Assembly (NCBI GenBank): GCA_023333565.1
Contig: JAJKFH010002480.1
Coordinates: 868,001 to 932,000 of the forward strand
DNA length: 64,000 nucleotides
Source: Puffinus mauretanicus
Lineage: Eukaryota; Chordata; Aves; Procellariiformes; Procellariidae
Direction: 5' to 3'
The notes under the pieces were generated by a model. The model was given only the letters and a program-made list of their open reading frames with translations. It was not told the DNA's origin and did not search any database. Positions 1 through 9,865 of the stretch are shown here, piece after piece (the first letter of the stretch is position 1; every line of letters begins with the position of its first letter). A program made the translations under genes and the position numbers.

Positions 1-829
1 TCCCGGTGCCCGGCAGCGGGGCTGTGCCCGCTCTGCCAGCACACCGGCTCGGGGTTAGCTGGTACATGCCACGGTGCTGGGAGGGGTATGAAATGGGCTG
101 AGTAATTTTTATAAAACTATTCTGTTGACTCATGCAGCGTGCTGTAGGATGAGATGGTGAACCTTTGTGCCTTGACACCGGCCTTCCGACAGCATGACAG
201 CAGTAGAGGGAGACACTGGTAGAGCAGTGGAAAGAAAGAACAAGAAATCCTGTCCACAACTCCTGCTAGTGTTGACCGCAGCACCCCTTTGCAGTGGTTT
301 CCAGGCTGCTTTTACCTGCGGGTTGCACCTCCAGCACACCCTGGCAGCACGGGCAGTTAAGGGACACGGCTCCTGAGCAACAGGCCGCTTCGCAAGCTGA
401 GGTCTTGTGCACCGTACCCCGCAGGCCCGCAGCCCTCCTGCTCTGTGTGCAGAAAGCGGCTTAAACGAGCAGAAAGGAAGGCAGACAGCGTTTCCGCTGC
501 AGCGGTGCCCGTGCTGCTGCTCCCCAGCTGCCACCCACGCACCCCTCCTGCCCTGTGCAATACCCGCCACGGGCAGCCGGCTCCTGCCGAGGTGCTGCCC
601 TGGGCCAGGAGCCGCTCTGCCCTTTCGCAAAGGCTGGCAGCGACCGGTGAAGCCGAGGGGATAGCGTTTCCCTCCCTGGGTTGAACAAGGGCCATTTCTA
701 GCAAGTTCTGCCGTGCGCGGCGAGCTCTCGCTCTGCAGGGCTTTGGGCGGAAGGGCTGTTGCTTGCGCAGGAAGCCTGGAGATGGTGGCAGCTGCAGCAG
801 AAACAAAAATGGGTCTAAATGTCTCTGGT

Positions 830-1070
830 CGGTGAGGCCGGCCGTGCTGCGGGCGCTGCCAGCAGTGTGCCGGCGGCAGTGCCGGCCGGGCAGCCGTTAT
901 CTGCGGCTCGCAGCAGGAAGGGAGCCCCGGGGGCACCGCCCCAACCATCGCCCTGTTTCCAGGGACCGCGGGCGATGGCCCGCGCAGGCCGCCTGAGCCC
1001 GTCCCCCCGCCAGATGCCCACGGGCAGATTAACGGGCTGCAGCAGAGACGTCTTCCACCGGTGCATTTCA
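830..1070. promoter_or_regulatory. Small CpG-rich patch
   Basis: About 240 bp is GC-rich, with CpG dinucleotides far denser than in the flanking DNA (judged by eye, not computed). No CCAAT or TATA element is obvious, and no recognised coding exon lies in it. It could be a minor promoter or enhancer, or simply a GC-biased patch of the kind common in bird genomes. Confidence 0.3.
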
Positions 1071-1779
1071 AAACGCGTGTTTGTGCCCGAGACGTGAGCT
1101 TCCCCGGCAGCGAGCCACGCTGCAACTTGAGATGTGGCTGCAATGCAAAAGCACTTCCCCTTGCGTCTCTTTTTTTATTAGCTGAAAGTAATTTTTGCTT
1201 CTTTAAGAAAATAGATATGCAAACCACAGCCCGTCGCCATGGTTACTGCTGTATGCTACTGTGAATAGCTTATTTTACATCCTTAGACCTATAGGGTTTG
1301 GAAAGCGCAATTTTTCTGGCCTTTCACCATTTCCCCCCTCGCTAGGCCACCATCCCACTGTCGCAAAAAAAGCATGTTGTAATTAGCCCCGCGCGGCCGG
1401 AGGAGGCGGTGGCTGCGCTGCCAGAGCGCTGCAGCACGCGCCGACGCACCCCGCGCATCAGGCCCCCAGGTAAGAATTACGCTTTTTACCCCACTTTGTG
1501 GCCCTTGCCGGCCGTGCAAATTTGCAGCAGAATAGCGTACGGTTGTTTAGTGGGTTACGGTAAGTTGTTCAGAAAGCTAAATTGTTTTATTATGTCTGCG
1601 TTTCATTGCGCCTGCTTTGGCATATAGGTCTTGCTATCCTGAGATAAGTTAGGGAAGATTTAAATAATATGTTAAAGAAACGAGCACTAAGCGTAAGGTT
1701 TTGTTTGCAAAGTTTAAGTAACAAAACTCTGCAGTTCTTAAGAGTATTAAAAGTAGCAGTCAGATGCCAAAGCAGACCC

Positions 1780-2260
1780 TTCCTGGCTCTTGCCGGGGGC
1801 GCCGCGGGACCCCCGCGGTGTGGAGCTCCTGCGGGTCCCTGAGCAAGCACCGACCCGCTCCCAGGAATACGTGGGACAAACCCGGCGCGGGAGCCGGCCG
1901 CCGCAGCGGGTGCATCGTCCTCTTGTCTTCTGCTGTGCTATCACTTTGTCAGTTAGTCTCCCGCGGTGCTTGCTGCGCTGGAAAAGTTGAGAGAAAGACT
2001 TTCACGTGCTTTCAAGAGCCCCGTGAGCTGGTTTAGCAGTTGGTACCGGTGGAGCGGAGGCAGGGCGGGATGCTCTGGCACCATGGCTGCCGCCGCGCCG
2101 CACGTCGGGCGTGTTTCTCAATGGGGGCCGAGCGCTGCTCCCCCCGCGGGGTCCCCTCCAGCCCCGGGCGAGACGGGTGGTGCCCAGCCCCAGCGCGTCG
2201 CTCCCCGGCCCCGCGCCGGCTCCCCAGGAGTCGTTGGTAAAGTCCGTGAGAAATTAAAAT
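1780..2260. promoter_or_regulatory. CpG-island-like patch upstream of P1
   Basis: Roughly 480 bp of GC-rich DNA with many CpGs, starting abruptly after an AT-rich stretch (1560-1770) and ending abruptly before another (from 2250). It contains an ATG in very good context (ACCATGG at 2083) that opens a 59-codon alanine- and proline-rich frame to 2262. A possible splice donor (TTG|GTAAAG) lies at 2237. It could be a distal first exon or promoter. The frame resembles no protein I know, so I do not call it a gene. Confidence 0.35.
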
Positions 2261-3909
2261 GACATTAATCCCCTGAGAGCGAACCCTCGGCTTCCTGCCG
2301 TGCAATACATTGCTGCCGCGCACGTCCCACCAGTTTTCTGTGATGAAATACGGCGTTGGATCGCAGGCAGGGTCCACCCGGGCTGAGCGCCCGCGCTGCT
2401 CCCCACAGAGGCTAAAGCGGACCCCGGCACTGCCAGCTGGGCTCCAGCACGAACTGAAGAGCAATAAAGAAATCATCTTTACAGAGAACGCAAAGGACGT
2501 AGTATATATCATAATTATTTACTGTGAAATTTATATGCTTGTAGGCTAGTAGAGATTTTAAATACTTTGTCACTTTTAACAAAAATCTTGTCACTTGATA
2601 GTTGCAGGAGGCTTTAAAATAAAAGGACGTTACAGTGGAAGGGCCAAGTCTGAAATTTGTACATTATCTTTACTAAAATGCACGTGCAGATAATATCATT
2701 AAAACAGAAAAAAAAATCTTTTAGGAGTGTAGTGTGAAAGCGATGGCCTCCACGTTGCTGTGAAGCAGAAGCGGAAGTTCGTTACTGCAGAAGTTGCACT
2801 GTCTTAGAAGAGATGTAACGATTGCTTTCTCTGTCGGCAAGACTGAAATTTAATGTCCGACCTTTTTGGGGAACTTGAGTTTCATGAGTGTCGAACAAGT
2901 AACAGCGTAAGGAAGCGAATAGCTTCTCCAGGATCATAATTGTGTTTAGTCTGTGTTTGCAGTAACTTGTGTACCTGCCTTTAATAAAGGCCAGGAAAAA
3001 AAACCCAGGAAAATTAGAGTACGAGGTTTATTTTGTGACTATTGTATTCCAGCTATTTGGTATGATAAAATGAAGCCACAAGACATATTTCGAGCTAGAT
3101 GGATTTGCAGTGTGATTTTTATTTACCTGTTTAACAGGCAGGGGTCCGGCAGCACCCTGTACGCCTCGCGGGTGGGAGTTCTGCAGTGAAGAGCAGCCCG
3201 GCGCTGCTGTAGCCACGGTGCGGGTCGGGGGCAGGCTGCGAAGGAGACTGCGGCTCTCTTAATGTAGTTACCCCTTAAGTGCGATGTTCCTGTAAATACT
3301 GAGGAGAGAAGCTTTGCTTTCGGGTGCACAGCTGGAAGTGCCTGTGCGGCTGAACAAACCCTGCTGCGCCCGATCCAGCCCCTGCCTGTGACAGGATGAC
3401 CTGTCACTCGGAGTTTTCACTTTAAACTTTTCCCTTCAGATCACTTTGAAGCAGGAACTGAGGTGGGAAGTGCTTTTATTCTGCTTGAGGCGCAGTTGTG
3501 AAAGGATGCCTGGGTGGCACCCAGGACACGTTGGTGTCCCACCGCTGTGCTTGCAGGGCTTCTGCCAGCCTGGGCTGGACCGTCGGTGGCCCTGCAGCCC
3601 TCCTCGCCGGGTTTTGGAGGGAAGGGCAGGCAACTGTTGCACAATTTTCGGAGGTCGGACTCTTGCTTCACTTGCGCGAGGGCTGCGTTAGCTCAGCCAA
3701 GAGAGTTCCTCTTTTTTGCTCCAGTTGTAATAACACATAGTGACTCTGGAACATAAAATGTCTCTCAAAATCCTTTTTCTGTACACAGCGCGTTTCTTTT
3801 TTCCCTTGTCTCCTAATTTATGTCTTTTTGTTTGTATGACATATGAAGCTAAGTGTACAGTGACATATTTCTTTATCTTTCTCTGTTGGAGGATAATTAG
3901 TCCATTGTA

Positions 3910-3949
3910 TCCCAGATGATAATTATCATTAGCAGGTGATAATCTGGGA
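3910..3949. repeat. Short imperfect inverted repeat
   Basis: An 8-bp outer stem (TCCCAGAT with ATCTGGGA), a 6-nt bulge on the left arm, a 5-bp inner stem (TATCA with TGATA) and an 8-nt loop. It is too short and too bulged to be called a microRNA precursor. Confidence 0.4.
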
Positions 3950-6900
3950 GAGCCCTGGATCTGAGATTTCCTTACCGTTTCCTCTTTACCATGCCCTGCC
4001 CGGACGTCTCGTTACTGCAGGGTTGCTCTAGGGTTTAACGCCCTGTAGCCTATGTAAGCCTATGTGAAAGAGAATACATTCACTCGTAGGATGTAGTGAG
4101 AAATGAGATGACAGATGACCGGGGCATAAACCCAACGACAAGGCAAACTGGCCCTGTACCCTGTCAGAGGAGGGACGTGTCCGAGCGGGGATCCCAGCAG
4201 GAGCCAGCACCAGAAGCTCCCTGGACGGGGAGGCTGGCGGGGCTGCAGCCGTCGCTGGCAGCGAGTACCGAGCCCAGCAGGCAGGTCGCGTGAAAATGGA
4301 CCTGACGGGAAAATGAAACTAAATAAACCTAATTACCAGCGCAACCAAGTAACGGCTGTGGAGCTAGGCCCTTTGAACTGGGGTGGGGAGGGAGCTGCCG
4401 TTCCAGCTGTGCAGCTGGGAGCACCTCGGTGTCCACGTGCCCGCACGGCTGCCGAGGCAGGACAAGGGGGCACCGTTTCGGCACCAGATGGTTTTTAAAG
4501 CTAGCTCTGCATACAGAAAAGATCATTTGTGCAGACACTGGTCTACTGAAGGGATTTAAGAGAAATCTGGGCAGTGAGGAGTTTGTACAGAAAACTTTGT
4601 GACCGGAACAACTGCTTTGAAAGTGCCCAGCGTAGTGATGTAAGCGTATAGAAAGGAAACAGCCTCACGTATGTCTTTGTGATAGAACAGAAACAGGAAG
4701 AGCAACAAATGATCCATTACAATGTTCGTTCCCAGAGACTATCAAGCGTGTGCAACCAATGCTGATGTTATCTGAGTGGTACATCTGTACCGCTGCTGCT
4801 TTATATAATGACAGGCAAAGTCATGCGTATCAGGCAAATATAAAAATACGATGGGATACCAATTGTCATGAATATTTTACTGATCTGGATTAAACTTCTT
4901 TGAAACACAAGTGTAAGTTCATGGCATATTTTCCTGAAATAAAAAGGAATGTTTCTTTATGTCCTTTCAATCTCCAGTTTCTATAAAAAAGCCAAAAAAG
5001 ATAAACAGAAAATAGCAGAAAGCTCTCGCCGTCAGTGACGTGCCTTCGCTTCCTCGGGCGCTCAGCACTCCGGGGTGCTCCCGAGGCTGCTCGGCCCGGG
5101 CAGCTCCCGAGAGGGACGTTCAAGGCATCCCGTTTCTCACTACGGGTTCAGCAGTGCTGCGCGGTCTGTTGCAGGGTGTCATTAGAGCACGGAAAAAGAA
5201 AAGTTAATGATATTAATGCCAGGCAGTATAATAGAACAAAAAGCCTTGAGAAGGAAACAGCTGGAGTTCAGATCTCTTGAGCAGGTAATATTATTTGCCT
5301 CCCAAAGTAAAATGAGGAATTATTCATTAAAGCTGAAAAGCACATTATCACCTCATTTCACAAAACATAACTCTCTGCTTAGTTCAGCCCTGAGTACGGA
5401 TTAGGGAAAAAGGCAAATTTAAAGGCAGATTTCTTCTACTCCCCAAGCCTAATAAATTTCAAAGCAAACAGCAAAGTGGTTTGGCTTATTCTGTTACAGA
5501 TTGAAGGATGTGGCGGATGTAATTCTAAGCAATCATTTGAAATTTCAGAAGTCAACAGAAGCTCAGTATCTATAAATGAATAAAAGTAGCATTCAGTTGC
5601 AGTGGAGATGCACTGATGTTTTTCATTTGTAAGGTAAAAATAAACGTATCCTGGAACAACTGAATATGGGTAACAAGTGATGCTCAGAATTATAAACATA
5701 AATTACAAGATTTGGGGGGAAAAGACAAGCACGAGAGGGAGAAGATGGAAAGACAAAGTTCTAGCAGAACTACAACCCCCAGTGTGTTTGGTAGAAAAAA
5801 TAAAGTTGGAACAAGGTGTCTGTGTTGACAGAGATGTTTAACACACGCAAGTCACACTCCTGATACTGGAGATAAAGCCCTTGTCTTTTTCCTTGTCTTC
5901 CCCGATGTCGATGTGCCTCGTGGTTTCCCTGTAGCCTGCTGTTCATGTTGACTGGGGATGGACACCAGCCGCACAGTTTTAAAAAATACATGGCAAGGGA
6001 GTCCCAGCCTGCGGAAACAGAGAGGTTGAAATTAAAACACGTCTGAAAACAGGAGCCTGCTCGGGGGGAGGGAGGTGTGTGTTTATTTTCTGGCAACAGG
6101 GCACCACTGCATGACCGCTGCTTGTCACAGCATCCAGCCCCAGTGTTGCTGTGGCCACCGTGTGCTTCCAGTCGAGAGAATCCGGTGCGGTAGTAACATT
6201 GAAAATAGTAAAGGACAGAGGGATCGGAATTCAGAACAAAGTCACCTAGGAGCGTAAGGTGTAAAGGATAGAGGCGTTCGGAGTATTTCCACACAAAAGG
6301 AGGTGAGCAGGAAGAGAGATGTGGGGCACGGGACATCCCAAACAGCACGTGCACCGGGGCGTTAAATCAGCCCCTTCGGTGAAGTGCCCGTGCTGGACCG
6401 GGGCACAGGCCTGAGCTGTTAGGGAGCTAGAAGGGAGATCAGACCAAATTTGAAAACTTAACCACGGAAAAGTCTTCTATAGTTTTTTGTGTTTCAATTT
6501 CTGAAGCGTGTGATACCCAGCTCCTTGCAGCACCCTTGAACCCCTTCTCTCGCCGTGCATGCCCCCGTGCTGCAGTCCCTGCTGGTGAAGGACCAATGCT
6601 TAACCGCTACGAGACTTCAGAAAAAATTGCCTCCTTGTAGGCATTATGATGTCTTTTTGGCATGGTGTAGATTATGCTGGCAGCAGAACTGGTTTATAGG
6701 ATTCACACTCTTTCTCTCCGTGAACACTCATCTATTTGATGGCTCTTAATTTTCATGACCAAAGTGAGGAGAAAGCTCTGTGGAGGTGGAGCTGTGAGCG
6801 TTTGACATGTCCATTTGATAGTGCTTTCCAAACCTAGGAGCTGTTAAAGCCTCTGTGGAAGCTCCCTGTGGTAACTGTCGTTCCTGTGGAGAGGCGGGAG

Positions 6901-7506
6901 CGCAGCGCTGGCAGCCAGCGGCCAAGGGCAGCCGCGCCAGTCATCCGGCAACCCGCCGCCGAGATACCTGCAGGCTGGGGGCCGAGCCTCAGCTGGGCTT
7001 CGGCACCCTCAGGAGCTGCTCGCGCAGAGCCTGTGCCGAGGGGGAAGCGGGGATTTCCTTGTCTTGACTAATTGGCCTACCGTTACATTTAGTAACAGGG
7101 ACCAGGGAGGAACAGAAACCGTTGGAGCGCTTGGCGTAAGGTAACAGTCCTCTGAATTGTTCCCTATGGAAGAAAACAGAAATTGAAATTAAAAGGTCAA
7201 GGGAAAAGAGAATAATTGAGTTTTTTTGAAAATGTATGTGTATATGCATTGAAATGTACTCAGCCTTATCAATAAACAGTTGCTTCATACGATATAATAT
7301 GAAAAAAAATACTAGGCAAAATGTGTCCTGGAATCATTGCAAATATTTGTAGGGTTTGGGTGTCAGTTTGGCTATGACACAACTGCTGCCTTGATATCAA
7401 AAGACAAAGTCAGAGAATCCTGACACTGATTTTATTAAAATAGTAAAATATAGAGAACTGACAAACATAGTTTTCAAAGGCACAGGAATCTTCTATGGCA
7501 AAGGGC

Positions 7507-7522
7507 AAAAAAAAAAAAAAAA
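7507..7522 (+). repeat. Poly(A) tract of 16
   Basis: A homopolymer run just upstream of the ancient CR1 fragment. No retrocopied gene body is visible next to it. Confidence 0.9.
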
Positions 7523-7639
7523 GAATTAACAATGTAAGAGGAATATTGTGAGCCTCGGGGATAGAACAGACTGCACGCTTTAGAAGAGAAGTATAGATCA
7601 AAAAGAGTAAACCTCAGCAGGGTCAGAGGAAGAAAGAGC

Positions 7640-7935
7640 TAGAAGAGGGACCACAAAAGGTCACTTAATCCATTCCCTCGCCCCAGGCAGGATGGAGTGT
7701 ACCTAAATCACTCCTCGAGACGAGTGTCTAACCTTGATTTAATACCCTTGTCAGTCCTTTTTTTTCTTCCAAGTCCAGCCTGAATCTCTCTCCCTGCAGT
7801 TTAAGCCCATCTTCTTGTCCTCACCACCATAAATACAGAGACAAGATTGTTCCCTGCTCTTTATAGTGTCCTTAAATCTTGGAAGATCGTTGCTGTGCTT
7901 CCTCCAGTCTTGGCGTTGGCAGGCTGTTCCCAGCT
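7640..7935 (-). mobile_element. Ancient CR1-family LINE 3' fragment
   Basis: Read on the minus strand this is a heavily diverged 3' end of an old amniote CR1/L3-like LINE. On the plus strand the landmarks appear in family order: AAAGGTCACTTAATCCATTC, then CCCCAGGCAGGATGGA, GTGTCTAACCTTGA, CCAGCCTGAATCTCTC, TTTAAGCCCATCTTCTTGTC and, near 7840-7900, the CCTCCAGTCTTGGC-type end of the block. The match to the family is from memory and the borders are approximate. It has no intact open frame. Its orientation is the same as the younger CR1 that follows 220 bp later. Confidence 0.7.
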
Positions 7936-8158
7936 CTTTCCATCGTTTTCTCCCCACCACCGTCTCTGGAGCTCCCATCCTGCTTCCCGCATCCGGGCGG
8001 GCTGATGCCGGTGGGACCGGACCCTGCATGTCCCCCCTGGGCACCCCCGCGCACACCCACCGCCTGGCAGCCTGCCTGCCTCTCGTGGTGTATTTAGGTA
8101 TATGTCCTTCTCCTTTTCTGACCCTTAGGTTAGTGCCACATTGTTGTGTTGAGATTCA

Positions 8159-8645
8159 AAGAATCACAGAATCACAGAATAGTTTAGGTTGGAAGGGACC
8201 TTTAAAGGCCATCTAGTCCAACCCCCCTGCCGTGGGCAGGGACATCTTCAGCTAGATCAGGTTGCTCAGAGCCCCGCCCAACCTGACCTTGAATGTTCCA
8301 GGGGCATCGACCACCTCTCTGGGCAACCTGTGCCAGTGCCTCACCACCCTCATTGTAAAAAATTTCTTCCCTGTATCTAGTCTAAATCTCCCCTCTTTTA
8401 GTTTAAAACCATTCCCCCTTGTCCTGTCGCAACAGGCCCTGCTAAAAAGTCTGTCCCCATCTTTCTCATAAGCCCCCTTTAAGTACTGAAAGGCCGCAAT
8501 AAGGTCTGCCCAGAGCCTTCTCTTCTCCAGGCTGAACAACCCCAACTCTCTCGGCCTTTCCTCAATAGGAGAGGTGTTCCATCCCCCTGACCATTTTGGT
8601 GGCCTCCTCTGGCTCCAAGGTCCATGTCTTTCCTGTGCTGAGATT
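8159..8645 (-). mobile_element. CR1 LINE, 5'-truncated 3' end
   Basis: The 3' terminus is at the low-coordinate side: two 8-bp tail units (GAATCACA type on the plus strand) at 8161-8178, followed by the complement of the CR1 end (GGTTGGAAGGGACCTTTAAA). The body extends to about 8645, where the complement of CAGCACAGGAAAGACATGGA is still recognisable. On the minus strand an open frame (8252 to beyond 8600) reads the C-terminal tail of CR1 ORF2, with the blocks LFSLEKRR, FQYLKGAY, DRTRGNGFKL and HRLPREVVDAP. It lacks the reverse transcriptase and endonuclease domains, so it is a dead fragment. Compared with the copy at 22603 it has lost 6 bp (two codons) after VVDAP. Similarity to the other copy is high, so it is fairly young. 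Confidence 0.95.
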
Positions 8646-8649
8646 CCTT

Positions 8650-9199
8650 CGCATGCGCCCCTAGATGCGAGTGTCCTGGCAAGGGACACATTTATGTGGT
8701 GTCTGACTATATTACGGTAGCTCCTTTTTCTGCACTGCTCCCGTCGGCGTCACCACCATGGCGGGACCGACACCTGCCCGTGCGACACTTGGCAGAGCAG
8801 AACTATCGCCTCGGTGATGGGCGTGCTGGTCTCAAAGGGACAGGGTCGCTTCGGAGCCCGGGGAGCCTCAGAGCAGCGGTGGGTGCAGCCGCCGGCTCTG
8901 GCCGGAGCGTGTGCTGGGTGCCCCGGGGGCAGCGGGGACACCCCACCCAGGGCCCCTGGGAGCACCGTGCCGGGCGGCACAGCTGCCCGGGGACCCCAGT
9001 GGCCGCCGTCAGCCTTCGGGCCCATCTTCTTGGGACCAGGCGGACAAATATTACCAGTTTGCAATGCATTTTATTTGCCACGGAGTGGAGAGCGGGATAA
9101 AAGCACGGTCTTTTTGCCTGCTCTGGAAAGAAGATCAGCACTGTTCCCTCATTAGAGGACGAGCGTTTTGGGGGGGTCTGGAAAAAACAGTACTGTCAT
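8650..9199. other. Non-coding shoulder of the P1 CpG island
   Basis: GC-rich DNA rising towards the CpG island, with overlapping open frames on both strands. None resembles a known protein, and their composition is explained by high GC. Confidence 0.5.
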
Positions 9200-9327
9200 G
9201 GCTAGTGCAGTCTGAGGGCACTTGGGCCGACGACCTCGCGCCGCAGGCCGGGCAGCGAGCGGCGGTGGCGGCAGGGCTTTGCCGGAGACATTTTCCACTC
9301 GCTTCCCTGCCCCCGCTCTTCTTGTTG

Positions 9328-9346
9328 TTTTTTTTTTTTTTTTTTT
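9328..9346 (+). repeat. Poly(T) tract of 19 inside the CpG island
   Basis: A pure T run in otherwise GC-rich promoter DNA, about 40-60 bp upstream of the E-box and AP-1 site. Such a tract disfavours nucleosomes and could help keep the promoter open (inference). Confidence 0.85.
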
Positions 9347-9419
9347 CCCTTCCTCCGAAACCGGAGGCGGCGGCGGGGCCGGGCACGTGTGCTGGGGCTC
9401 GGGCACCGTGACTCATGAG

Positions 9420-9551
9420 GCGCCGGGCCGCTCCGCCGCTGGGAGGATGAAGGAGGCGAGTCCCCGGGGGAGGGCAGCCCGCGACGCCTCCGCTCTTCAC
9501 CTTCTCCTCGGTTCTGTGTCGCCCGGATCCCGGAGGCTGCGCCTGGCTTAG
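9420..9551 (+). other. MBNL1: Candidate non-coding first exon A (3' part)
   Basis: The exon end is predicted from the donor TTAG|GTGAGC at 9551/9552, which fits the vertebrate consensus at positions -2 to +5. The 5' limit (transcription start) is unknown; 9420 is only a marker downstream of the AP-1 site. The exon contains an ATG at 9447 opening a 34-codon frame whose TAG stop is exactly the last three exon bases (9549-9551), so any peptide would be a self-contained upstream ORF. A second short frame (ATG at 9415, 11 codons) ends at 9450 and overlaps that ATG. Confidence 0.45.
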
Positions 9552-9552
9552 G

Positions 9553-9720
9553 TGAGCGCGGCCGGGCCGGGGCTGGGCCCGGGCTCCCCGCGGGGCCGGG
9601 GCCGGGGCTCCCCGCCGGGCCGTGCCGGGGCCCGGGGCTGCCCGCGGGGCCGCGGCCGGGGCGCGCTTCCGGGCGGGGCGGGGGCGGCGGCGGAAGCCGG
9701 GGCCGGGGCCGGCGCGGGGA
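9553..9720 (+). other. G-quadruplex-prone tract with GGGGCC units
   Basis: Immediately after donor A the plus strand has four or more G-runs with short loops: 9581-9583, 9592-9595, 9598-9601 and 9604-9607, the last three being spaced by CC (three GGGGCC-like units). A second cluster runs from 9671 to 9708. These fit the G3+N1-7 type of rule apart from one 8-nt loop. The GGGCC pentamer recurs four times at 10271-10290, making a third cluster. Confidence 0.6.
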
Positions 9721-9782
9721 GCCCGGGCCGCTGCCGCCGCCTCCCGCCCGCCCGCCGCGCCGGCGGCGCTGTCAGCATGCGC

Positions 9783-9865
9783 CCCTGACTGGGCCGGGCC
9801 GCCGCGGCCAACACCGCCGTGCCCGGGCAGGGCCGCCGCCCGCCCGCCCCGCGAGCATGCCAGAG
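9783..9865 (+). other. MBNL1: Candidate first exon B ending in ATG-Pro-Glu
   Basis: The donor CAGAG|GTGAGT at 9865/9866 is a near-perfect 5' splice site. Eight bases before it lies an ATG at 9857 with A at -3, giving the codons Met-Pro-Glu and leaving the reading frame in phase 0. Spliced to the MBNL1 leader at 29943 this would make an 11-codon upstream ORF that ends at TGA in that exon, not an N-terminal extension of MBNL1. The start of the exon is unknown. No other downstream exon in a matching phase was recognised. Confidence 0.4.

Larger units (their letters stand above)
1..7600. other. Upstream non-coding region with no supported gene
   Basis: I see no exon here that I can tie to a known protein. 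The open frames are GC-driven in the two GC-rich patches (about 400-1100 and 1780-2260) or short and composition-neutral elsewhere. The rest is AT-rich single-copy-looking DNA with scattered AATAAA and TAATTA words, for example around 2480-2720, 3840-3950 and 4780-5030. It lies upstream of the P1 CpG island, so it is either intergenic or part of a longer 5' intron of MBNL1 if a more distal first exon exists. Confidence 0.6.

Noticed and set aside
8252..8689. 145-codon minus-strand frame as a host gene
   Set aside because: It is CR1 ORF2 tail plus unrelated flank beyond the element's truncated 5' end near 8645.
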